A DNA stretch of 64,000 nt from Stutzerimonas stutzeri (GCF_024448895.1 NZ_JAMOIC010000020.1:21154-85153), one strand, 5' to 3'; counted from the stretch's first letter, positions 54,774 through 63,931 are shown. Notes: a model not told the origin generated them from the sequence alone. Numbers and translations are program-made.

Positions 54774-56735
54774 TCAGGTCCCGATAATGCCGCCGTCATT
54801 CTTGGTAATGAGGACGGTGGAGGATCGTGGGCGCGTCTTACCATCACTGGCAGGGAAGCTCAGCTCCGGATGCTGCACGTTGATCCACATGGCGCGGTAA
54901 TCCGGGCTCCAGGTGATGCCAGTGATTTCGCACCCGCGCGGTCCGACCAGAAAGCGGCGCACTTCACGCGTGCGCGGGTCGGCGCAGAGGAGCTGGTTGG
55001 TGCCCATGGCCTGCATTACGGATTCCTCGTCGCCGTAGTCCGTCTCGATCCACAAGCGCCCCGCCTCGTCGAACGCCAGGCCGTCTGGCGAAGAGAAGAT
55101 GTCGCCGTTGATGGTGCCGGTAAGATTGGCCGGCACCGGCTGCCCGTTCGCATCCTTGGCGCCTGGCTGCTCGCCAGCCAGTAGAAAGATCTCCCAGGTG
55201 AAAGCAGTCGCGGTCGGGTCGGCGCCCTCCTCGTTCCAGCGCAGGATCTGGCCGTGCAGGTTGTTCGGCCGGGGGTTGGCCTTATCGACTGGCTGCTTTA
55301 CGCCGCGGCCATCGTTGTTGGTCAGGGTCACATAGACCTCACGACTGCGAGGATGCACCGCCACCCACTCAGGCCGGTCCATGGGCGTCGCGCCCAACTT
55401 ATCGGCTGCTGCGCGGGCATTGAGCAGCACCTCGGCCTGGTCTGCGAAGCCATTTTCGGAAGTCAGGCCATTCTGCCCGTGGACCAGCGCCAACCACTCG
55501 CCGCTGCCGTCGGCATTGAAGCGCGCCACGTAAACGGTGCCACTGTCGAGCAGCTGGCGGTTGGCCTGATCAGCGCCCGGCACGTAGCGCCCGCTGGGCA
55601 CGAACTTGTAGACGTACTCACCTTTGGTGTCGTCGCCGGAATAAAAGGCCATGCGCCCATCTTCGCCAAGCGATAGCACCGAGCATTCTCGGCAATACCG
55701 GCCGAGGGCGGTGCGCTTCACCGGCTTGCTCTCTGGGTCGAACGGATCGACCTCGACGACCCAGCCGAACCGGTTCGGCTCATGCACATGACCGCCGTGA
55801 GGTTGCGTTGGGTCCGGCGTGGCATTGAAACGGGCGTCGGCGGTCTCCCAGCCATACAGCTTGCTCATGCCCTTGCCCTCGATGCCGTAACGCCTGTGCG
55901 ATACACGCTGGGCCATGTCGGCGACATCATGGTTGACGAAGTAGTTGTGCCAGTTCTCTTCGCACACCAGATAGGTGCCCCACGGCGTGAAACCGCTGGA
56001 GCAGTTGTTCAGCGTGCCGATGATCTCGCGACCGCTCGGATCGGAAGCGGTCTTGAAGGCATCGTTGCCAGCCAGCGGGCCGCCGACTGCCATCGGCGTC
56101 ATGCCCGAGATGCGGCGGTTGTAGCGTGACGGCATGACCCGTTGCCATCGGCCCTGTGCATCCTTTTTCACTTCGATGACGCTGACGCCGTGGGCCGCCT
56201 GCTCTTTGCGCACCTCATCCAGCGGGCGCTTGCCATCGGTGAACGTCATGCCGTTGGGATGCAGCGGCGGGTTGACGTATTCGTGGTTCATCACCAATAG
56301 GCCGTGGCTGTCGGGGTTCTCCGCGAACGGGAAGAAATGCATGCCATCGTGGTTGTCGCCGGCCTGCTTGAGCTGCGCCTGCCAATCGTCGCTGGCATCG
56401 GGGTTCCATTCCGGAGCGTCGGCCAGCACGGCGTCGCCCCAGGAGAAGAAGGTCCGCGCGCTGTAACCGGGCGCCACCTGCACCCCGTCGAATGTCGGAT
56501 CGAGCTGAGTAGGAAGGCCGCTGAAGCCAATCAGCGAATCGCTCTGCACCGCACCACGACAGGCACCCAGACTGCCGCCGAGAAAACCCAGGGCGGCAAA
56601 TCCCATGCCGCCCTTGAGGAGGTTACGGCGACTGCGGTCGACCACCTGCCCCAACGTCGCATTGCCACTGGGGTTGATCGCCTCATCGTCGAGGGCGGAA
56701 AGGTCGGCGTGAAAACTCTGAAAATCCTGTTTCAT
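54774..56735 (-). CDS. phoX: PhoX-type alkaline phosphatase (DUF839, Tat exported)
   Basis: This 653-aa protein has a Tat signal RSRRNLLKGGMGFAALGFLG (about 34-53). The rest shows the PhoX/DUF839 pattern GYSARTFFSWGDAVL, FLVMNHEYVNP-like LLVMNHEYVNPPL, STPWGTYLVCEENWHNYF-like FTPWGTYLVCEENW, and HEPNRFGWVVEVDPFDP with VAVHPRSREVYVTLTNN. PhoX enzymes are calcium/iron phosphatases of the periplasm, usually induced by phosphate starvation. The ATG at 56735 was chosen. It follows tonB by 34 bp and ends the exbB-exbD-tonB-phoX operon. Confidence 0.9.
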   Translation of the reverse strand: MKQDFQSFHADLSALDDEAINPSGNATLGQVVDRSRRNLLKGGMGFAALGFLGGSLGACRGAVQSDSLIGFSGLPTQLDPTFDGVQVAPGYSARTFFSWGDAVLADAPEWNPDASDDWQAQLKQAGDNHDGMHFFPFAENPDSHGLLVMNHEYVNPPLHPNGMTFTDGKRPLDEVRKEQAAHGVSVIEVKKDAQGRWQRVMPSRYNRRISGMTPMAVGGPLAGNDAFKTASDPSGREIIGTLNNCSSGFTPWGTYLVCEENWHNYFVNHDVADMAQRVSHRRYGIEGKGMSKLYGWETADARFNATPDPTQPHGGHVHEPNRFGWVVEVDPFDPESKPVKRTALGRYCRECSVLSLGEDGRMAFYSGDDTKGEYVYKFVPSGRYVPGADQANRQLLDSGTVYVARFNADGSGEWLALVHGQNGLTSENGFADQAEVLLNARAAADKLGATPMDRPEWVAVHPRSREVYVTLTNNDGRGVKQPVDKANPRPNNLHGQILRWNEEGADPTATAFTWEIFLLAGEQPGAKDANGQPVPANLTGTINGDIFSSPDGLAFDEAGRLWIETDYGDEESVMQAMGTNQLLCADPRTREVRRFLVGPRGCEITGITWSPDYRAMWINVQHPELSFPASDGKTRPRSSTVLITKNDGGIIGT

Positions 56736-56769
56736 CAATGGCTCGTCTGGCAAATGGCTCTACTGCGCA

Positions 56770-57636
56770 TCACTGGATGCGGTAATGAAAGGTGTTCTTT
56801 ACTTCGGGGACGGCCACCGGGCGACCGTCGATGATTCGGGGCTGGTAGCGAAAGCTCTTGGCAGCTGTGAGCGAAGGTCGGATGAACAGTGGATGGCAAT
56901 CGTCCAGCGCCTTGGGGTTCTCGATTCGCCCTTGCGGATTGACCGAGTAACTCACCGTACAACTGCCTTCAATGCCCTTGTCCAGCGCACGTGACGGATA
57001 GGCTGGCGCATCCTTGGCAATGGGCAGGTACTGGCGACTGGCGGCCGCCTCGGCTTCAGCCTGACGCGCCCGCTCGGCGGCGGCTGTCGCCTCAGCCTGG
57101 GCCGCCTGCTCACGTTGCTGCGCGTCACGGGCTAACTGCTCGCGGCGCTCAGCTTCACGCTGCTGACGTTCGGCTTCAACGCGCTCCTGGCTCTCGCGCT
57201 CCAGCTGCTCTTTGCGTCGCTGTTCTCTAGCACGCTGCTCTTCGATGCGACGCTCTTCGTCCAACCGCTCCTGCTCGGCGCGCTTGTATGCGAGCTCAGC
57301 CTGCTCCAGACGCTGCTGTTCGATTCGTGGATCGATCTGCGGTTCCTCGATGACTTTTTCAACGACCTCCTCGACCACCGCTTCAGCCGGCGCAGGTGTT
57401 GGCTCAGGCTCGACTGGCGTGTCTGCTACCGGTTCAGGCGACGGCAGGCTGACCAGCTGCGTCTTCAGTACCTGCGTGGCTGCGGGCGCGCTCAGTTCGG
57501 GTGTCCAGCCGTGCAGCAGCAAGCCGGCGACCGCCGCATGCAATGCCAAGGTCACCGCTGCTGCACTGGCATGGCTGCGCCACGGCGCACGGGCGACGGG
57601 AAAGCTCGCGGGCAACGTCATGGCCAGGCTGCTCAT
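56770..57636 (-). CDS. tonB: TonB energy transducer with a long coiled-coil spacer
   Basis: This 288-aa protein has an N-terminal anchor (about 22-42, SHASAAAVTLALHAAVAGLLL), a Pro/Glu/Val stretch (about 65-100), then about 100 residues of Glu/Gln/Arg/Ala-rich helix (EQERLDEERRIEEQRAREQ and so on) like that in TolA. The C-terminal domain (about 205-288) is YPSRALDKGIEGSCTVSYSV, FRYQPRIIDGRPVAVPEVKN, typical of TonB. Most TonB proteins have a Pro-rich spacer instead. It overlaps exbD by 4 bp and forms a complete TonB system dedicated to this locus. Confidence 0.93.
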   Translation of the reverse strand: MSSLAMTLPASFPVARAPWRSHASAAAVTLALHAAVAGLLLHGWTPELSAPAATQVLKTQLVSLPSPEPVADTPVEPEPTPAPAEAVVEEVVEKVIEEPQIDPRIEQQRLEQAELAYKRAEQERLDEERRIEEQRAREQRRKEQLERESQERVEAERQQREAERREQLARDAQQREQAAQAEATAAAERARQAEAEAAASRQYLPIAKDAPAYPSRALDKGIEGSCTVSYSVNPQGRIENPKALDDCHPLFIRPSLTAAKSFRYQPRIIDGRPVAVPEVKNTFHYRIQ

Positions 57637-58094
57637 GGCGCCGTCTGCCCAGGCGGCGCCTCGGTGATCAGACCAAGATTCACCACGCCCCCACGCTGCA
57701 GCTCGGCAATCCCGGCCACCACACGACCGTAATCCGCAGCGTCATCGGCACGCACGTAGACCTGGGTGTCACCGCGAGCTGCGATGATCGCTGCAACCTT
57801 ATCGCGCATTTCTTCCAGATTGATGGCGCTGTCGGTCTGGTCCTCGGCATTCAGCTCGCTGCCGAGATTCCAGTAGAAGCCCCCATCGGCCTTGACCGAT
57901 AACGTGAGGATCTGCCGCTCGTTTTCTGCGGGCATGGCCTCGGCGGCGACCTTGGGCAGTTCGATCTTCACGCCCTGCACCAGCATCGGCGCGGTGACCA
58001 TGAAGATCACCAGCAGCACCAGCATCACGTCGATGTAGGGCACCACATTCATTTCGGCCTTGGGGCCGTGTTTACGCTGCGGCTTGACCAACAT
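57633..58094 (-). CDS. exbD: ExbD biopolymer transport protein
   Basis: This 153-aa protein has the single N-terminal membrane helix with the key Asp (MNVVPYIDVMLVLLVIFMVTAP) and the ExbD/TolR periplasmic domain (VYVRADDAADYGRVVAGIAELQ). It lies 13 bp after the ExbB-like gene and overlaps tonB. It forms the proton channel with ExbB. Confidence 0.93.
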   Translation of the reverse strand: MLVKPQRKHGPKAEMNVVPYIDVMLVLLVIFMVTAPMLVQGVKIELPKVAAEAMPAENERQILTLSVKADGGFYWNLGSELNAEDQTDSAINLEEMRDKVAAIIAARGDTQVYVRADDAADYGRVVAGIAELQRGGVVNLGLITEAPPGQTAP

Positions 58095-58107
58095 GGCTTG
58101 GCTCCTA

Positions 58108-58815
58108 TCAGGCGGCTACGGCGACGTTGGGCGAACCGGCATGCAGGCGACGATGCAGACGCGCCTGCAGCTCGTTGGCAAAGCTGTAGTAGCGTGCGCT
58201 CAGGGTTTGCCCTCGGGCGGAGAAGCGGTTGTAGGCCATCACCGCCGGGATCGCCGCAAACAGGCCGATAGCCGTGGCAATCAGCGCTTCGGCGATGCCC
58301 GGTGCAACGGTTGATAGTGTCGCCTGCTGGACCATCGACAAACCAAGGAATGAGTTCATGATGCCCCAGACAGTGCCGAACAGCCCGATATAGGGGCTGA
58401 CTGAGCCGACCGTGGCAAGGAATTGAAGCCCGGTTTCTAGCCGCTCTTCCTGCTCGGAGATGGCGACGTAAAGACTGCGCTCGACGCCCTCGATCACCGC
58501 ATCGGGAGCGATGCCTGGCTCGCGCTGCAGCTGGCTGAACGCCTGGTAACCGGCAAGAAAGATGCTCTGCAGCGCAGCCTCGCGAGGAAGTGTCTGCGCG
58601 TCACCTTCGCGATACAGCTGCGCCAGCTCGCCGCCGCTGCGAAAGCGCTGCAGAAAGTCTTTCAGCAAACGTTCACTACGGCGCAGCGCGGTGCCGCGCT
58701 GGATGATCAGGTACCAGCTGGCAACGGAAGCCAGCACCAGCGTGACCATTACCAGTTGTACGACCAGGCTGGCCTCGGTGACCAAGCCCCAGACCGACAT
58801 GTGTTCACTTTGCAT
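58108..58815 (-). CDS. exbB: ExbB/TolQ-type proton channel protein
   Basis: This 235-aa protein has three membrane helices. The C-terminal pair carries the family pattern LQFLATVGSVSPYIGLFGTVWGIM and GIAEALIATAIGLFAAIPAVMAYNRF. GGAGGA is 6 bp before the ATG at 58815. It is the first gene of exbB-exbD-tonB-phoX. TolQ is the close alternative, but the tonB downstream makes ExbB the better name. Confidence 0.92.
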   Translation of the reverse strand: MQSEHMSVWGLVTEASLVVQLVMVTLVLASVASWYLIIQRGTALRRSERLLKDFLQRFRSGGELAQLYREGDAQTLPREAALQSIFLAGYQAFSQLQREPGIAPDAVIEGVERSLYVAISEQEERLETGLQFLATVGSVSPYIGLFGTVWGIMNSFLGLSMVQQATLSTVAPGIAEALIATAIGLFAAIPAVMAYNRFSARGQTLSARYYSFANELQARLHRRLHAGSPNVAVAA

Positions 58816-58913
58816 CGGTGTTCCTCCGGCCGCCCTATATGACGGCGCTCATTGAATGTGCTGGGGGGTTACGCTCGATGACAGCACTGCGTAACCCTGT
58901 GGTTAAGCCGCAA

Positions 58914-60842
58914 TCAGTCCAGGCCCAACGCCTCGGCAACCGCAGTCCAGGGCACGTACTTGTAGTTCTGCGCGCCCTCGGGCATGCGCTTGCGGCCGTC
59001 CTGAACCACCAGCATCCCGCGGCTCCAGACTCCACCCAAATTGGCCGAGGTCACTTCAAGACCGTCGGTTTCCGAAGCGCCGTCGATGCCGAGTTCGGCG
59101 TTCAAGCCAACCCGAAAAGCGCCGCGCACGGCATAGGGCGCCTGGGCGTCGAGCACCAGATAGCTGTCGTTGCCTTGACTGGAGATCACCAGGTAGTCAG
59201 CGTTTTCACCCTGGTACAGCGCAAGACCCTCGACGTCGTCATGCAGCGGGCCGCCAACGTCGATGACTTTTCCCAGGGCCGCGGACGCATCGCCTTTCAA
59301 ATCCAGCGTCCAGACCGCCGCGTCTTCCTCGCCCACGAACAACCGCTGATTACGGTCGTCTGCAACGCACCCTTCGGGCTGGCTGGCGACCTTGAACTGC
59401 CGCACCAGCTCGCCGCGCGGCGAGCCGCTTGAACCATCGAGGCGGTATTGCTGGAAAGTGCCGTCCTTGTCGTTGGCTATCGCATGAATATCGCCCTGGG
59501 CGTCCTTGAACATGCACAGGCCGTAGATTTCACCGAGCGGCGTGGGGATCTGACCGATATCGGTCAGCTCACCGTGGCGCGGATCAATGGCGAAAAGGTG
59601 CAGGCTGTTGTGGTTGCGATTGCTCGCCACGGCAAGGTCGATCCGCTTGCCGCCAAGGACGAAGCCGGGCCGCACGTCCACGTTGTTCAGCCGCCCGACC
59701 GGCAGATACTGCAGCTGCTTACCGGACAGGTCGTAAACGCCCAGCCCCCCCTTCTTGTCGGTGCCCAGCACCCGGCTGCGAGCCGGATCGGTCGGGTTGA
59801 TCCAGATTGCCGGGTCATCCGCCGCATCGCCGAGATGTGGCACCGGATCGGTCTGAATCTGCGCCGGAATCACCGGGATAACCGGCGTCGCGGCGGGTAC
59901 ATCTGGTTGCCAGTCGATACTTGCCGCGTTCACGCCGCGCTCGTCGATGAGCAGCAGTTCGAGGCCGTGAGCGGTCGGCCTGGCACTGACCTGTTCCGGC
60001 TCGTCGAAGCCTTCCAGCGACAGCACTGCATGGCTACGCCAGGTGCCGCCATCGCGCCCATACAGATGCAGAGCGCCCGCTTCGGGGTCAAGAGCCAGCA
60101 AGCCACCCGGCACCAGCGCCATGCCGGCGGCGGCTTTGGCCATGCCCCCGAATGGCTGAACCATATCTACGGGATGACGCAGCAGCGGTGCTTCGGCATC
60201 GGCGGCGTAGCTCCAGAGGCCGACGGCTTCTTCATTGACGATGAGCTCGCCAGCACCATCGTCCACCTGGCAATGACCGCTTTCCGGCGGCAGGCTCAGC
60301 CCACGCACGCGCTTGGGCTGGGCCAGCAGGCGTTGTGTGGTAGCAACCAGCCACTGCTCGCCGATTCCTTCTTCGCCGACCAGAAAGACAAAACCGTTCT
60401 GCGCAGCATCGCGGTACAGGCACAGCCCTTCGATGGCGAAGCTGGTTTTCGGGATGAAGAGCGGCTGGCTCCAACGATGCTGGCGGTCCAATCCAACCAG
60501 CATCGCCTGCTGGCGCTTGCGGTCGAGTGTGGCGACCAGCAGTCCACGCTTTCCGACCCGGTGATCGAGCGCCTCGAAACGACCCTCGAATGCGCTGAGT
60601 ACAACGCCATTGCCATCGAGTATCTGCAGGCCTCGCGAATCCGGCCAAACGACCAGCTGAGAGGCTGCAGGCATGAAATCAGAGTCACCAATCAGTTGAG
60701 CGCTTTCGGCGTCCAGCATTGCGGTTTCGGGCAGCGTCAGGCTTGGCGAAACAGGCTTACCGGGCTCACGCGCACCGGACTGGCAAGCTGCCAGCGCGAT
60801 GCAAAGGCTCAGCAGCAAAGGTTTATGCAAGGTCACGTACAT
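58914..60842 (-). CDS. Beta-propeller phytase lipoprotein, two-domain
   Basis: This 642-aa lipoprotein has a signal ending CIALAACQ (Cys20). Residues about 35-310 are a degenerate propeller domain, and residues about 325-640 are the typical beta-propeller phytase: DDPAIWINPTDPARSRVLGT, DKKGGLGVYDLSGKQLQYLP, GRLNNVDVRPGF and DDRNQRLFVGEEDAAVW. These acid-rich loops bind calcium and phytate. Dual-domain phytases of this kind split inositol phosphates in stepwise fashion. The gene follows the TonB receptor by 84 bp on the same strand. Confidence 0.9.
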   Translation of the reverse strand: MYVTLHKPLLLSLCIALAACQSGAREPGKPVSPSLTLPETAMLDAESAQLIGDSDFMPAASQLVVWPDSRGLQILDGNGVVLSAFEGRFEALDHRVGKRGLLVATLDRKRQQAMLVGLDRQHRWSQPLFIPKTSFAIEGLCLYRDAAQNGFVFLVGEEGIGEQWLVATTQRLLAQPKRVRGLSLPPESGHCQVDDGAGELIVNEEAVGLWSYAADAEAPLLRHPVDMVQPFGGMAKAAAGMALVPGGLLALDPEAGALHLYGRDGGTWRSHAVLSLEGFDEPEQVSARPTAHGLELLLIDERGVNAASIDWQPDVPAATPVIPVIPAQIQTDPVPHLGDAADDPAIWINPTDPARSRVLGTDKKGGLGVYDLSGKQLQYLPVGRLNNVDVRPGFVLGGKRIDLAVASNRNHNSLHLFAIDPRHGELTDIGQIPTPLGEIYGLCMFKDAQGDIHAIANDKDGTFQQYRLDGSSGSPRGELVRQFKVASQPEGCVADDRNQRLFVGEEDAAVWTLDLKGDASAALGKVIDVGGPLHDDVEGLALYQGENADYLVISSQGNDSYLVLDAQAPYAVRGAFRVGLNAELGIDGASETDGLEVTSANLGGVWSRGMLVVQDGRKRMPEGAQNYKYVPWTAVAEALGLD

Positions 60843-60926
60843 GGTTTTTCCAATCAGCAGCCGCCCGCCATCACCACCCAGCGGGAGGTCGTTCGATGGC
60901 GGGACGGCAAATGAATAAGGGGTCGG

Positions 60927-63407
60927 TTAGAAGTGCGTCAGGGTCAGGCCGAGCTTGTAGGTCGGACCGTATTCCTCGTACTGGGCGTTGTAGTTGCTAC
61001 GCCCGGTGTAGACGAAGTAGGACTCGTCAGTGAGGTTGAGCGCCTCGACCGTCAACTGCAGGTTGGGCGTGATGAAGTACCCGGCCTTGAAATCGACGAA
61101 CAGTTGCTCATCGGCATAGAGGTCATAGGCGGCGTCATCCACACCGGATACCTCGGCCAGATATTCGGATTTGTAGTTGGCCGCCAGACGCATGTTGAAC
61201 ACGTCATTTTCCCAGCCAACCATCAGGTTGCCGACGGTGTCGGAGTGGTTCGGCAGGTCGATACTGCGGCTACTGCCCTGGCCCTGGATGTCCGCGTCGG
61301 ATTTACTGAAGGTGGCGTTGGCGCCCAGCAACACACCGTTCCAGGGAGCCGGCAGCCAGTCGAGCTTCTGCGAATAGGACAGCTCTACGCCGTAGAGCTT
61401 GGCACTGCTGCCGTTCTCGAAACTCAGCGCTTCGTCGAAGTCGGTCCACTGGCCGCTGCCCGCCAGATCGGTGTTGTAGATGAAGTTGTCGATGTCCTTG
61501 TAGAACAGATAGGCCGACACAGCGCCCGCGCGGCCCATGTAATGCTCGATGCCGAGGTCGTAGTTCATCGACTCCAGCGGCTTGAGGTCCGGGTTGCCGA
61601 ACTCGGCATCCTCGCCGTCGATAACGAACCCTGGCGCCAGTTGCTCGAAGGTTGGACGCACCACGGTGTTGGTCCAGGCCGCACGCAGCAGGGTGTCGTC
61701 CGTCAGCTGGTAGCGAGCGTGCAAGCCCGGCAGCCAATGGTCATAGCGGTTATCGCTGGAAACAGCCTCGAATTCATCGTCGCGCAGCCCAGTGCCTTTG
61801 GCCTTGAACTCGGTGCCCTCGTAACGCAGTCCAGCGATGATGCGCCACTTGTCGAGGTCCAGGGTGTTCATGAAGTAGGCGGCGTTGATGTCCTCGCTCA
61901 TGTCGAAGTCACCGATGCGCGACTGCTCTGCGTCATAGAACTCGCTGGCATCCAGCCCGCCAATCAGGCCTTCCAGGGCACCGGCGCTGATGCCTGAGCC
62001 AAAGCGGCCGAGCGCGTAGTCAACATTGCCAGCCTGGAAATCGGCCAGGGTCAGGTCATCGAAATCGTCGTAGGCCCAGACATCGACTTCGTTGCTCTTG
62101 TCGCGACGGCTGAGCTTGCTGCCGAACTTCGCCTGCGAGGCGTAGCCTGCAATGTCGTATTCACGGGCGAGATCCAGACGGATGTTCTTTTCTTTGTCAC
62201 GCGCGTCGGTCTTCTCCCACTCCACCTCGTCCAGCTCGAAGCTGGCCGGATCATAGAAGGACGGATCGACCGTCAGCCGCGGCTTGCGCGTGCTGGAAAA
62301 GCCGACATCGCCGAAGTCACCTTCGAAGGTCGCGCCGGAGATGCCACCCGGGTTGCGCTCGCGAGCCTCGCTGTAACCCGCCTGACCACTGAGGGTCCAC
62401 AGCCCCATCATGCGTTCGCCGCCAAACACGTAGGACTGGATGGTCTGGGTATCCTCGCGAGATTTCACCTCGCGCCAGCCCTCCGCATCGCCGAGCTCGC
62501 CGGCCAGCTGCGCGTCCTCGAACTCGATACCCGCCGCGTTGCGGGTCTCGGTGTCCTTGAAGCGGCTATAAAGCGTGCGCAGGTAGTAGCTGCTGACGTC
62601 GTCGGGCATGTAATCGAAGTTGAGACCGACCCCTGCGCGCTCACGGGTGATCTGGTAGTCACGCTGCTCCAGCTCGCCAAGTCGAGCGCCATCCTCGAAG
62701 TCCCAGGCGCCGCCGGTTTCGACGTTGTCCGAACCGAAGTCGCGCTCCTGCCAGCTCAGCGCCGCGGCAACACCGAAGTTGTCCACGCCGTCACCCAGAC
62801 TGAAGCGGTTACTGAAGGCGCCGGAGAACTTTGGGCTGGTCTCGCCGACATTCTCGTCGTAGCTCCCTTCAGTGCTGAGGCTGTAGAACAGGCCGTCGTG
62901 ATCGAAGGCGGACAGGCTCTCCACCTCGATGGTGCCGCCCAGGGAGTTGGCGTCAATGTCCGGCGTCAGCGTCTTCACCACCGACAGTGACTGCACCAGC
63001 TCGGAAGGCAGCACGTCCAGCGCAACGGCGCGACGGCCACTTTCCGGTGAAGGCACCAGGGTGCCGTTGATGGTGACGCTGTTCAGATCCGGCGCGATGC
63101 CGCGCACACTGACGAAGCGGCCTTCGCCCTGGTCGCGTTCGACCGACAGGCCGGGGATACGCTGTAGGGCTTCGGCGGCGTTGTCGTCCGGAAGCTGGCC
63201 GATGCCGTCGGCGTGCACCACGCTTTTCACGCTGTCGGAGCTGCGTTGTTCCTTCAGTGCTTCGTCGATGCTGACGGCCTGGCCGATCACTTCGACGTGC
63301 TCCATGACAAGCGGCTCCTCGGCCCAGGCCGAACCGGCGCTGATGGCCAGCGCCAGCAGGCTGATGCGAAATCCTGCATGACGAATGCCGCTGCGGTATG
63401 TGCTCAT
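60927..63407 (-). CDS. TonB-dependent outer-membrane receptor linked to phytase
   Basis: This 826-aa outer-membrane receptor starts at the ATG at 63407. A signal peptide (LLALAISAGSAWA) is followed by an N-terminal HVEVIGQAVSIDEALKEQR and the plug domain with LPDDNAAEALQRIPGLSVERD, RFVSVRGIAPDLNSVTINGT and VETLGGTIEV-like NSLGGTIEVES. The 22-strand barrel ends with a Phe (GLTLTHF). The plug and barrel resemble the Xanthomonas/Caulobacter-type receptors for sugars and related molecules. The downstream phytase suggests inositol phosphates or their breakdown products as cargo. A Pho-box-like site lies 67-84 bp upstream. Confidence 0.9.
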   Translation of the reverse strand: MSTYRSGIRHAGFRISLLALAISAGSAWAEEPLVMEHVEVIGQAVSIDEALKEQRSSDSVKSVVHADGIGQLPDDNAAEALQRIPGLSVERDQGEGRFVSVRGIAPDLNSVTINGTLVPSPESGRRAVALDVLPSELVQSLSVVKTLTPDIDANSLGGTIEVESLSAFDHDGLFYSLSTEGSYDENVGETSPKFSGAFSNRFSLGDGVDNFGVAAALSWQERDFGSDNVETGGAWDFEDGARLGELEQRDYQITRERAGVGLNFDYMPDDVSSYYLRTLYSRFKDTETRNAAGIEFEDAQLAGELGDAEGWREVKSREDTQTIQSYVFGGERMMGLWTLSGQAGYSEARERNPGGISGATFEGDFGDVGFSSTRKPRLTVDPSFYDPASFELDEVEWEKTDARDKEKNIRLDLAREYDIAGYASQAKFGSKLSRRDKSNEVDVWAYDDFDDLTLADFQAGNVDYALGRFGSGISAGALEGLIGGLDASEFYDAEQSRIGDFDMSEDINAAYFMNTLDLDKWRIIAGLRYEGTEFKAKGTGLRDDEFEAVSSDNRYDHWLPGLHARYQLTDDTLLRAAWTNTVVRPTFEQLAPGFVIDGEDAEFGNPDLKPLESMNYDLGIEHYMGRAGAVSAYLFYKDIDNFIYNTDLAGSGQWTDFDEALSFENGSSAKLYGVELSYSQKLDWLPAPWNGVLLGANATFSKSDADIQGQGSSRSIDLPNHSDTVGNLMVGWENDVFNMRLAANYKSEYLAEVSGVDDAAYDLYADEQLFVDFKAGYFITPNLQLTVEALNLTDESYFVYTGRSNYNAQYEEYGPTYKLGLTLTHF

Positions 63408-63473
63408 GAACAATCCCCCGAACGCTGTTTACCGGGTCCATCCCGGAACTGGAGCGGACGGTAGGTGGGGGAT

Positions 63474-63491
63474 ATGGCGGTTCTGTGACAG
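63474..63491 (-). promoter_or_regulatory. Pho-box-like site upstream of the TonB receptor
   Basis: On the minus strand CTGTCAC, a 4-bp spacer (AGAA) and CCGCCAT match the PhoB half-sites CTGTCAT/CTGTCAT at 6 of 7 and 5 of 7, in the right 11-bp period. It lies about 70-85 bp before the start codon of the receptor gene. Confidence 0.45.
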
Positions 63492-63551
63492 CGGTTTTTG
63501 CTGGGGCGCCAGATGGCGGTTATTGGGGTGGTTTGGGGTACGGATTGAGCT

Positions 63552-63676
63552 GATATGACCTGCCACCAGCTCGAGACGCAGCGCTCAGCCCGTAGGGTGG
63601 GCTTTAGCCCACCGCATGCACGGAGCCACTCCGTCACGGTGGGCTGAAACCCACCCTACGCTGCCGATATGACCTG
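63552..63676. repeat. Inverted-repeat element flanked by 11-bp direct repeats
   Basis: Arms of 24 bp at 63591-63614 and 63637-63660 are complementary with two mismatches (CGTAGGGTGGGCTTTAGCC versus CGTAGGGTGGGTTTCAGCC at the start of each arm read inward). GATATGACCTG occurs exactly at 63552-63562 and again at 63666-63676. A REP/REPIN-like or MITE-like unit is the likely class. Confidence 0.6.
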
Positions 63677-63773
63677 TTCTGGTGATGGCGGGGTGACGCA
63701 TTTGTGGGAGCTCGGTTCGTGCCGCTGCCCTTTTCGGCATGGTCTGAAATGCTGGTTTCGCCCTGCTGGGCGA

Positions 63774-63931
63774 GTCACTTTTTCCAAACGCTGAAAAAGT
63801 AACCAAAAACGCTGTGCCCCTGCATACGGCCCTGCGCTTCGCTCCGGGTTCGTTCGCTCCATCGCTGCTTCAGGGGTCGGCTTACAAGGGCCATCCATGG
63901 CCCTATAAGCCTTTCGCCGCATCCATGCGGC
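63774..63931. repeat. Cluster of short hairpins resembling a Pseudomonas intergenic repeat
   Basis: Three stems follow each other: GTCACTTTTTC with GAAAAAGTAAC (63774-63803, one mismatch), AGGGCCAT with ATGGCCCT (63887-63904) and GCCGCAT with ATGCGGC (63916-63931). The last two share an ATCCAT centre. Similar text recurs between genes in many Pseudomonas genomes, as far as I remember. Confidence 0.45.

Noticed and set aside
59448-60914. Antisense open frame of 488 aa over the phytase gene
   Set aside because: No similarity to known proteins and opposite to a well-supported phytase.
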